Below, in pieces: positions 1-5,897 of a stretch of 9,995 nucleotides of DNA. Origin of the DNA: an uncultured Emticicia sp. (lineage in GTDB: Bacteria; Bacteroidota; Bacteroidia; Cytophagales; Spirosomataceae); NCBI RefSeq assembly GCF_937903345.1, contig NZ_CALCZQ010000044.1, positions 1 to 9,995 on the forward strand, written 5' to 3'. The first letter of the stretch is position 1, and each line of letters starts with the position of its first letter. The translations under genes were made by a program, and so were the position numbers. The notes beneath the pieces were generated by a model. It did not search any database and was not told where the DNA came from. It saw nothing but the letters and a program-made list of their open reading frames with translations.

Positions 1-170
1 TGATTTAAATTGATTTAAAATGATTCCTAATCATAGATACTTCCTTGATGAATATTTTTAAAATTGAACGAACCAAGATATATCCCAAAAACAAGTCAAA
101 TTTATAAAAAAATGCATGAGAAATTAATCAATTTCTATCCAACTTATGATCTAAAATACATTGTTGAAAC
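1..170. other. AT-rich stretch without a recognisable gene
   Basis: No open frame of useful length with protein-like composition is visible on either strand. The first 25 bases contain a short imperfect reiteration of TGATTTAAA. The recombinase remnant starting just downstream should once have extended leftward into this stretch, but I could not find a convincing upstream part of that protein here, so it is deleted or too decayed to read. Confidence 0.4.
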
Positions 171-422
171 GCTGATTATCATAAATTCAACAAATATTTA
201 AAGCTTAGTGAAGGCATAAAGAAAGATCTTAATGTGGATACAATTAGGTATAGTTTTGCCACACATTTGTTGGAAAATGGCACTGAAATTCGATAGATAT
301 TAAGCTTGTTGGAGCCATGAAAGCTCGAAAACAACCGAAATTTATACTTATATAACAACCAAAGGCTTTGACCAAATAACGAAGTCCGTTAGATAATTCC
401 GTTAGATAATTTGGATATTTGA
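171..422 (+). pseudogene. Tyrosine recombinase (integrase), decayed 3' end
   Basis: This is the C-terminal catalytic part of a phage/integron-type tyrosine recombinase, broken by mutation. From 201 the frame reads KLSEGIKKDLNV, then DTIRYSFATHLLENGTEIR, matching the family box HTLRHSFATHLLE-G-DIR with the catalytic Arg kept but the following His changed to Tyr. A TAG at 294-296 interrupts it. After a frameshift near 312-318 the protein resumes as HESSKTTEIYTYITTKGFDQI, carrying the presumed nucleophilic Tyr of the TTEIYTH box. A second frameshift, plus a 13-bp tandem duplication at 385-410, disrupts the final KSPLDNLD. The KSPLD-L ending resembles integron-type integrases (family knowledge), but the fragment is too short to assign a subfamily. 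It is not functional. A related 3' end lies at 8590-8652. Confidence 0.85.
385..410 (+). repeat. 13-bp perfect tandem duplication
   Basis: TCCGTTAGATAAT occurs twice in a row (385-397 and 398-410) in the codons for the last residues of the recombinase remnant. The related 3' end at 8622-8634 has a single copy. The duplication is therefore a private, frame-disrupting change of the left copy, of the kind produced by replication slippage. Confidence 0.9.
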
Positions 423-562
423 GTTTAATTCATAATTTTGAAGAAGAAAAAATATGTTTCATCTTTATTAGAATTACAACTATATGAGATAAGTACGCAA
501 CTAAGGTTAAGGCTTCGTATATATACCCTTTAGCTAATATTTTAAAGACCATTGCATAAAAA

Positions 563-1135
563 ATGAACAAATTTTTACAATCACTCCATGCCTCAAATAT
601 AGCACCCGATAAAATTGAAAACATTCTCAGTAAAGCTAAATTACTGAATATTAAAAGCCAAAGCCTATTGATAAAGTCAAATACAATTTGTGATAAAGCT
701 TATTTTGTGTTGAAAGGTGGTTTTGTATGTAGGTACATTGATAGAGAATTGGAAATCGAAAAAACGATAAACTTTTACCTAGAAGATTTCCACCCATTTA
801 TGAGTTGTGTAGACAGTTTTTTTTCGGAAACTAAAACCCAATGCGAATTGAGAGCGATTGCCAATTCGGAAGTTATTGAATTTGACAAAAAAGATATTGA
901 TAGAATTATATTTCAGGATATAAACTTTTTTCAATTCTACCATTCTTTGATTACCCAAGCTTTGCAGGAAGAAAATGATTTTAAATTGAAAATTATTTCT
1001 TATACCTCCGAGAGGCTTTACAGTTACTTAATTACTCATTGCCCAGAAGTGGTTCAGCAAGTGCCTTCAAAATTCATTGCCGAGTTTATGGGCATATCTT
1101 CCGAATGGTTGAGTAAATTAAAACACCGCATCTAA
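563..1135 (+). CDS. Crp/Fnr-family transcriptional regulator
   Basis: A 190-residue regulator with the two-domain Crp/Fnr layout of many Bacteroidetes members. Residues about 20-120 form a cyclic-nucleotide-binding-like jelly roll (LIKSNTICDKAYFVLKGGF and the strand AIANSEVIEFDKKDI). A dimerisation helix lies at about 115-150, and a short helix-turn-helix at 167-190 (VPSKFIAEFMGISSEWLSKL). The canonical cAMP-phosphate box (GE-L--R-A) is not evident, so the ligand is unknown and may not be cAMP. There is also no N-terminal cysteine cluster of the FNR type. The ATG follows an A-rich stretch without a clear Shine-Dalgarno. The gene ends 5 bp before a perfect palindrome in the promoter of the next operon, and the same palindrome precedes the gene at 3279, so it is the likely local activator of both units. 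I saw no copy of the palindrome in its own leader. Confidence 0.9.
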   Translation: MNKFLQSLHASNIAPDKIENILSKAKLLNIKSQSLLIKSNTICDKAYFVLKGGFVCRYIDRELEIEKTINFYLEDFHPFMSCVDSFFSETKTQCELRAIANSEVIEFDKKDIDRIIFQDINFFQFYHSLITQALQEENDFKLKIISYTSERLYSYLITHCPEVVQQVPSKFIAEFMGISSEWLSKLKHRI

Positions 1136-1137
1136 CA

Positions 1138-1197
1138 TTTCTTGAATTAATTCAAGTGCTTATCCAAAAAGCACATCATACCTTTGCCATATTAATT
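1138..1197 (+). promoter_or_regulatory. Operator plus -7 promoter of the NMO-like operon
   Basis: A perfect 16-bp palindrome, CTTGAATTAATTCAAG (1141-1156), has the TTGA-N6-TCAA form of Crp/Fnr sites. It is followed by TACCTTTG (1179-1186), an exact match to the Bacteroidetes -7 element TAnnTTTG, then N3 and TATTAATT. The palindrome centre lies 34 bp upstream of the -7 centre, which puts it at about -41 from the predicted start. That is the class II activator position. No TTG is present near -33, as expected for an activator-dependent promoter. The same layout recurs at 3201-3260. Confidence 0.8.
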
Positions 1198-1224
1198 CTG
1201 TATAGAATTTAAAATTAAGAAGAT

Positions 1225-2199
1225 ATGAAACTAACAACTCAACAATTTTTACAAGACTCTGGTGCAAAAGTGCCAATCATCTGCGGACCTATGTATCCGG
1301 GTTCTAATCCCGAATTGATTGCAGCAGTTTCAGAAGCGGGCGGTTTTGGCGTGGTTCAGCCCGTTACCATGACTTCATTATACGGTCATGATTTTCGTAA
1401 AGGTTTGCAATTGATAAAGCAACTCACTAAAAAGCCATTTGGGGTGAATTTCACCATTTTCGGGGGTGCTAACCAAAAATATCACGAGCAGATGAGAACG
1501 TGGATGGAAATAGCGATTGAAGAAGACATCAAATTCTTTTTGACTTCCTTGGGAAAACCACACGAGGTTATCAAAAGAGCAAAAGAGAATGGAATAAAGG
1601 TCTATCATGATGTACATAATAAAAAGGTGAGTTTGGCGATGATGGATGCTGGAGTTGATGGTTTGATTTGTCTCAATTGGAGAGCAGGTGGTCAAACAGG
1701 CGTTCAATCCGCAGAACAATTTATCGAAGACCTGAAGGATGTTAATGTTCCTTTGATATGTGCCGGTGGTATTAGTAGCAAAGAAGATTATCAAAAAGCA
1801 TTAGAGATGGGATATGCAGGCGTGCTAATGGGGACCCGATTTTTGGCAACCCATGAATGTAAAGTGTCTAATGCTTACAAACAGGCAATAGTCAATGCTG
1901 AGGAAAAAGATATTGTTTGGACGAACAAAATAGCGGGTAATAATTCCTCCATGATAAAAACGGACGACATTATGAAAGGCGGTCTCCGAACCGGTCCGAT
2001 TATCAATTTTATGCTGAAATATGAGAAACTCAAAAAATACGCTCGTATGTATTTGATGAGTCGAGGCTTAAAAAAATACAACAAAGCCGCCTTCGACGAC
2101 AGCGTGCAGTATTGGCAAGCTGGAAAAGGCGTTGGAAATATCCCCTCAGTAAAATCAGTAAAGGAGGTTATTGATGAATTTAGAACCATTAACATCTAA
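1225..2199 (+). CDS. Nitronate monooxygenase / 2-nitropropane dioxygenase-family FMN protein
   Basis: A 324-residue TIM-barrel flavoprotein of the NMO/2NPD family, which also includes the enoyl-ACP reductase FabK. Visible family marks are the N-terminal VPIICGPMYPGSNPELIAAVSEAGGFGV (residues 16-43, split between strand and loop), the LICLNWRAGGQTG loop (147-159), the FMN-phosphate motif CAGGIS (179-184) with GVLMGTRFLAT (199-209), and a C-terminal YWQAGKGVGNI segment. Characterised NMOs carry a catalytic His in the loop AGGH-G; here the position is Gln157. The protein may therefore not be a true nitronate oxidase and could oxidise or reduce another substrate. The ATG is preceded by AAGAAG about 4-5 bases upstream. 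It is the first gene of the unit transcribed from the promoter at 1138-1197 and ends 12 bp before the next ORF. Confidence 0.88.
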   Translation: MKLTTQQFLQDSGAKVPIICGPMYPGSNPELIAAVSEAGGFGVVQPVTMTSLYGHDFRKGLQLIKQLTKKPFGVNFTIFGGANQKYHEQMRTWMEIAIEEDIKFFLTSLGKPHEVIKRAKENGIKVYHDVHNKKVSLAMMDAGVDGLICLNWRAGGQTGVQSAEQFIEDLKDVNVPLICAGGISSKEDYQKALEMGYAGVLMGTRFLATHECKVSNAYKQAIVNAEEKDIVWTNKIAGNNSSMIKTDDIMKGGLRTGPIINFMLKYEKLKKYARMYLMSRGLKKYNKAAFDDSVQYWQAGKGVGNIPSVKSVKEVIDEFRTINI

Positions 2200-2211
2200 A
2201 ATCCAAAGAAG

Positions 2212-2517
2212 ATGAACTCACTTTTTTTACAGAAGAACACGAGTTTTTTATTAAAAAAAGCAAGTAAAATCATGAATGAAAAAACATTAATCGAATATTT
2301 CTATAGATTTGAAAAAGAAAAGGCAAAGCTTTTCATCAATGAAATACTGCCACGCTATACCAAAGTGAGTACGGTTGTGATAGCAAAAGAGCCATTTACA
2401 ATTGAAAATGGCTTATTGACACCGACTTTGAAAGTGAAACGTTTTTATGTTCATCAAAAATATGCCAGCCAGTTGAAAGCATATTGTGAGCATAAGGATA
2501 ATATGATTTGGGCGTAA
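2212..2517 (+). CDS. Orphan C-terminal fragment of a long-chain acyl-CoA synthetase
   Basis: A 101-residue ORF. Residues about 50-90 match the extreme C-terminus of AMP-forming long-chain acyl-CoA synthetases: VVIAKEPFTIENGLLTPTLKVKR, read here in two parts at 55-65 and 66-77, followed by a Y-rich helix. The LTPT-K-KR segment holds the lysine that in full-length enzymes contributes to adenylation. The roughly 500 residues of the nucleotide-binding body are absent, so the product cannot be a complete synthetase. The start may be 2212 or the internal Met21 at 2272. Spacing of 12 bp from the preceding stop and an AAGAAG-like element place it in the same transcript. It may be a deletion remnant or a co-opted small protein; I favour remnant. 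Unusually, the frame has stayed open. Confidence 0.7.
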   Translation: MNSLFLQKNTSFLLKKASKIMNEKTLIEYFYRFEKEKAKLFINEILPRYTKVSTVVIAKEPFTIENGLLTPTLKVKRFYVHQKYASQLKAYCEHKDNMIWA

Positions 2518-2565
2518 ATAACAATTTAAAAATAAGCGGTATCATGCGATGCCTAACGGTAAATT

Positions 2566-3081
2566 ATGACAAGTAAAATTACATCCCCCTCAATATTCGC
2601 CCTCTCAGAAAGTCAAGTAAGACATTTGGCGAACATCAACAATCCAATTAAAATGGGCTTTTTTCTTTTCTATAAATTACCTGCTGCGTGGTTTATGGGT
2701 GTTCGTCTTAAAAAAGCGGATACTGAACGCTGTGAAGTGACATTGCCTTATTTTTGGGGCAGCCAAAACCCTTTCAAATCCATCTATTTTGCGGCACAAG
2801 CGGCGGCAGCAGAGCTTTCTACGGGTGCTTTGGGTATATTGGCAATCGAAGGGCGTGGCAAGATTTCAATGTTGGTAAGTCATATTGAAATGGATTTTAC
2901 AAAAAAAGCCATTTCTAAGACCACTTTTACCTGCGAACAAGGTGCAGAAGTCTTTGAAGTCGTCGAACGTGCCATTCAAACGAAGGAGCCGCAAACGATT
3001 ACGATGGTTTCACACGGTGTTCAAGCAACGGGCGAGTTGGTGTCTATCACTAAAGTTACGTGGTCATTTAAAGCGAAATAG
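2566..3081 (+). CDS. DUF4442 hotdog-fold protein (putative thioesterase)
   Basis: A 171-residue protein of the DUF4442 family, related to PaaI/YiiD-type hotdog thioesterases. The clearest mark is the central hotdog helix SIYFAAQAAAAELSTG (72-87), preceded by PYFWGSQNPFK (61-71) and followed by predicted strands (KISMLVSHIEMDFTKKA, ITMVSHGVQATGELVSITKVTWSFK). Known relatives hydrolyse or bind acyl-CoA or acyl-ACP; no substrate can be read from the sequence. The ATG lacks an obvious Shine-Dalgarno. It lies 48 bp after the acyl-CoA-synthetase fragment with no terminator between, so it is probably the last gene of unit A. Its neighbours suggest handling of an acyl group. Confidence 0.8.
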   Translation: MTSKITSPSIFALSESQVRHLANINNPIKMGFFLFYKLPAAWFMGVRLKKADTERCEVTLPYFWGSQNPFKSIYFAAQAAAAELSTGALGILAIEGRGKISMLVSHIEMDFTKKAISKTTFTCEQGAEVFEVVERAIQTKEPQTITMVSHGVQATGELVSITKVTWSFKAK

Positions 3082-3096
3082 CGTTTTGAAGGGGCC

Positions 3097-3158
3097 CTAA
3101 GTATAAAAGTCCTTTTGATGGTGTTTTGTAGAAGCTTTTGAGTTTTATACTCCCTTAG
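3097..3158. repeat. Inverted repeat between the two units
   Basis: AGTATAAAA (3100-3108) pairs perfectly with TTTTATACT (3143-3151). Pairing continues outward as CTA/TAG after a three-base CCC bulge, and the loop is 34 bases. It lies 16 bp after the DUF4442 stop. There is no clean T-run after the stem, so it may end transcription of unit A only weakly, or be a processed 3' end. Confidence 0.4.
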
Positions 3159-3200
3159 TATTTTACCGCTTTTGACATAAAATAAAGCACTTCACCTAAT

Positions 3201-3260
3201 TTTCTTGAATTAGTTCAAGTGATTCACCCAAAATCGCTTTATACCTTTGTTCTATTAATT
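3201..3260 (+). promoter_or_regulatory. Operator plus -7 promoter of the hydrolase-oxidase gene
   Basis: CTTGAATTAGTTCAAG (3204-3219) is the same palindrome as at 1141-1156 with one central base changed and both CTTGAA/TTCAAG arms kept. TACCTTTG (3242-3249) matches TAnnTTTG and is again followed by N3 and TATTAATT. The centre-to-centre distance from operator to -7 is 34 bp, identical to the upstream promoter. No -33 TTG is seen. The duplicated module argues that one regulator, most likely the Crp/Fnr protein encoded at 563-1135, activates both units. Confidence 0.8.
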
Positions 3261-3278
3261 TTTTAAACAAAATTTAAT

Positions 3279-5426
3279 ATGGCAAACAAGAAAAAAGTAG
3301 GCTATCAGCCTGAAGACTTTAAAAAGTTCTACGGTAAATATTACGACGAAAACATCGTTGAGCTTGCCCCACAAGTACAATACGCTTTAAAAAATACACC
3401 ATTTCCAGCAGGTACTTTGCCTCCATTTTCCGAAGCCAAGTATTTGGAAGAAGAAGGTTATAAAGAATTGGAAACAGGCTACACCATCGAACCAGACAGG
3501 TCTATCCATGCCGCAATAGTTACAGCAATGCCTGGTATAACACCTGAAATGTGGGATTGGTGGTTTGGCTGGCACGGTAGCCAAGACAGCCGCTACAAAC
3601 TATGGCATCCAAAATCACACATAAGTGCCGTTTGGGAAGATGGTGGAAATGATATTTCTTACATTGGCAGAAATTCAGTTATTGAAGAATATATTGTTGA
3701 TGAGTTTGCGGAAGGGCTTATTCAATTTAAACAACCTACTGAGTTTGGATTTTCTTATGATGCTATTAAAGACCCTTCAAAGGCTGTTTATATATGTGCA
3801 AGGATAGGACACTCAAAATACCCCATAGACTTTGGCTATTTAGTGCATCAGGTGCGTGCAGTAGAAGGTGGCTCAGAGATGCGATCACGCTTTTGGATGG
3901 GCGGAAAATACATTAAAATTAGAAGAGAAGGTATTTTGCCAAATTTGGCATCTTCATTTATCCAAAAAATAAAAATTTTAGCTCCAGATTTTGGACGTAA
4001 AATAGTTATCCATTGTTCTGAAGAAATGAATCATTTGGCAGCATTTTTACCAAAATTGTATGCCGAAATGAACCAAAATATTGAAAAATTAGACATAGAA
4101 GGCAGAGTAATTGAGCAAACCGACGAAGATTTTGAAAGCGTGGTAATGGGGTCATTGTTCAACAAAATGGATCCAGGCAAAAGACCTATTAAGGTGGTAG
4201 AAGCCAAGTCGGTTAAAGATATTATAGAAACCATAAAATATGCTAAATCGCAAGGTAAAAAGCTTACGGTTTGTTCGGGTGGTCATAGTTTTAGTGCCAA
4301 TCATATTAGAGACAACAGCGTTTTGATAATGATGAAAAACTTCAATCAGTTTGAAGTTAATGTAAAACAAATGACGGCAACCGCAGGTCCAGGTGTTGGT
4401 GGAAGTGAGTTGATGTTGGAATTGTATGAGCATAATCTTTTCTTCCCAGCGGGACATTGTAAAGGTGTTTGCATTGGTGGTTATCTGTTGCAAGGCGGTT
4501 ATGGTTGGAACGGCAGGAAATTGGGAATAGCCTGTGACAGTGTTATTGGCATTGATGTTGTTACTGCCGATGGAGAATACATCCATGCCAACGAAACCGA
4601 AAATGCGGATTTGTTTTGGGCGGCACGTGGTGCAGGTGGTGGCTTTTTTGGTGTAGTGGTTCGTTTTCACTTAAAACTTTATCCATTGCCTAAATATAGA
4701 GCCATTATTGTCCATCAATTTTATATGAAACATTTGGAAGATGTTTATAGTTGGGCATACGAAGTGGGACCAAGCATACCAAAAGCCGTAGAGTTTCAAA
4801 TGATAATGAGTAATAAAATGACAGGAATATTTGGACGTGGAATTGAGGCCGCCGCACCCATTTTTGCAGATACAAGAGATGAATTTGAAGAGGCAATGGC
4901 ATTTATGAAAAACAGCCCAATTAAAAACAAAGCCATAATTGCTACACCAGCTTTTGACCCAGGTATTAACGCTTTGTACAAAACGGTGATGAGCCACTAT
5001 CCAGAAAACCATCACTATGGAGTTGACAATATGTGGACACATGCCCCATTGGAAGACTTAATGCCATACATCAAAGAAATTGCAAAAACCTTGCCTCCTG
5101 CACCATCGCACATGCTTTGGCTCAATTGGCATCCTGATCAAATACAATCCGATATGGCTTATTCAAATGAAGACAATATTTACATAGCGTTATATGCCAT
5201 TTGGAAAAATGCTGCTGATACATCAAAATATGGCGATTGGGCTGCATCTATGATGAGTAAAATGAACCATATGAGTACTGGAATCCAATTGGCTGATGAA
5301 GGTTTGCACAAAAGAACTGCACCGTTTTTGTCTGACGCTAATCTGAAAAAAATCCAACAAATAAGAGCCGACAGAGACCCAAAAGCCTTATTTCACGAAT
5401 GGCATAGCCGACCAGAAATTAAATAA
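3279..5426 (+). CDS. Fusion of DAPG/phloretin-hydrolase-like domain and berberine-bridge-type FAD oxidase
   Basis: A 715-residue two-domain enzyme. Residues about 30-270 match the 2,4-diacetylphloroglucinol (PhlG)/phloretin hydrolase family, Zn-dependent enzymes that cleave a C-C bond to release an acyl group from a phloroglucinol ring. The marks are PGITPEMWDWWFGWHG (85-100), RYKLWHPKSH (105-114) and IHCSEEMNHLAAFLPKLYAE (244-263). Candidate metal ligands are His110 or His114, Glu136 or Glu137, and the pair His245/Glu249, whose four-residue spacing equals that of the family's last two ligands. Residues about 300-470 are a PCMH-type FAD domain: SGGHS with His336 and GHCKGVCIGG with Cys394, the expected bicovalent flavin anchors, 58 residues apart. 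The C-terminal part ends in a BBE-like ADRDPKALFHEWH. No signal peptide is seen, so it is probably cytoplasmic. It has its own operator-promoter and a terminator after the stop. The substrate is inferred to be an acylated polyphenol and is not shown by sequence. Confidence 0.88.
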   Translation: MANKKKVGYQPEDFKKFYGKYYDENIVELAPQVQYALKNTPFPAGTLPPFSEAKYLEEEGYKELETGYTIEPDRSIHAAIVTAMPGITPEMWDWWFGWHGSQDSRYKLWHPKSHISAVWEDGGNDISYIGRNSVIEEYIVDEFAEGLIQFKQPTEFGFSYDAIKDPSKAVYICARIGHSKYPIDFGYLVHQVRAVEGGSEMRSRFWMGGKYIKIRREGILPNLASSFIQKIKILAPDFGRKIVIHCSEEMNHLAAFLPKLYAEMNQNIEKLDIEGRVIEQTDEDFESVVMGSLFNKMDPGKRPIKVVEAKSVKDIIETIKYAKSQGKKLTVCSGGHSFSANHIRDNSVLIMMKNFNQFEVNVKQMTATAGPGVGGSELMLELYEHNLFFPAGHCKGVCIGGYLLQGGYGWNGRKLGIACDSVIGIDVVTADGEYIHANETENADLFWAARGAGGGFFGVVVRFHLKLYPLPKYRAIIVHQFYMKHLEDVYSWAYEVGPSIPKAVEFQMIMSNKMTGIFGRGIEAAAPIFADTRDEFEEAMAFMKNSPIKNKAIIATPAFDPGINALYKTVMSHYPENHHYGVDNMWTHAPLEDLMPYIKEIAKTLPPAPSHMLWLNWHPDQIQSDMAYSNEDNIYIALYAIWKNAADTSKYGDWAASMMSKMNHMSTGIQLADEGLHKRTAPFLSDANLKKIQQIRADRDPKALFHEWHSRPEIK

Positions 5427-5436
5427 ATATTACATC

Positions 5437-5473
5437 AAGTCTGCGAACTCAATCAATTCGCAGACTTTTTTAT
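5437..5473 (+). terminator. Rho-independent terminator after the fusion gene
   Basis: An 11-bp perfect stem AAGTCTGCGAA (5437-5447) / TTCGCAGACTT (5457-5467) with a 9-base loop is followed by a T-rich run to 5473. It begins 10 bp after the stop codon of the fusion gene. It also ends only about 10 bp before the ATG of the DUF2798 gene, so that gene would be read only by read-through or from a promoter hidden inside the structure. Confidence 0.88.
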
Positions 5474-5483
5474 TTTCCAATTT

Positions 5484-5714
5484 ATGATACATTTTACAAA
5501 ATCACAGGCTCGATTTTTTTCCAATATTGCAGTTTCCATAGCAATGACCGTTGTAATGACGGGAGGAATGTTATTGGTACATTTAGGCTATTCTGATAAC
5601 TTTCTCAGACTTTGGTTGAGTGATTTTTTGGTAGGCTGCTGTATTGCCGTTCCTACTGGATTATTGATAGTGCCAATTATATCAAAATGGGTTGATTTGC
5701 ATACAGACCAGTAG
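5484..5714 (+). CDS. DUF2798 small membrane protein, copy 1
   Basis: A 76-residue inner-membrane protein of the DUF2798 family (function unknown). It has two hydrophobic segments, at about 14-33 (IAVSIAMTVVMTGGMLLVHL) and 45-68 (WLSDFLVGCCIAVPTGLLIVPI). The conserved W(L)--FL-----A-P--LL--P pattern of the family and a short charged tail are present. The ATG has no clear Shine-Dalgarno and sits about 10 bp after the terminator T-run. A diverged second copy lies at 7022-7258; a 24-bp stretch (5609-5632 and 7141-7164) is identical between them. Nothing in the sequence links it functionally to the enzymes upstream; neighbourhood is the only hint. Confidence 0.8.
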   Translation: MIHFTKSQARFFSNIAVSIAMTVVMTGGMLLVHLGYSDNFLRLWLSDFLVGCCIAVPTGLLIVPIISKWVDLHTDQ

Positions 5715-5897
5715 AACATAACCTGATATTGAATGGGCGATATAGGAGCAGACTATCATTAATTACCCATACCACACCAATCATTCATCGTGTGCGTCAA
5801 TTTATTGACCTTTTTTTTACATTTCAGTCTAATTATAGGATTAAAACTAATTTTTATAATTTTAAATTTATATATTTCGTATTCATTTTACCAGATT

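Noticed and set aside
2550..2556. GCCTAAC (and ATCTAAC at 1129-1135), resembling the outer core of an integron attC site
   Set aside because: No matching GTTRRRY partner or L-box pair lies within the usual 60-150 bp on the required side, so no attC hairpin can be built. Single 7-mers of this kind are expected by chance.
4152..4670. A 172-codon open frame antisense to the fusion gene
   Set aside because: It lies wholly opposite the flavin domain of a well-supported gene, has Thr/Asn-rich unnatural composition and no family resemblance. It is a shadow of codon use on the other strand. The same applies to the antisense frames at 1378-1794 and 4671-5042.
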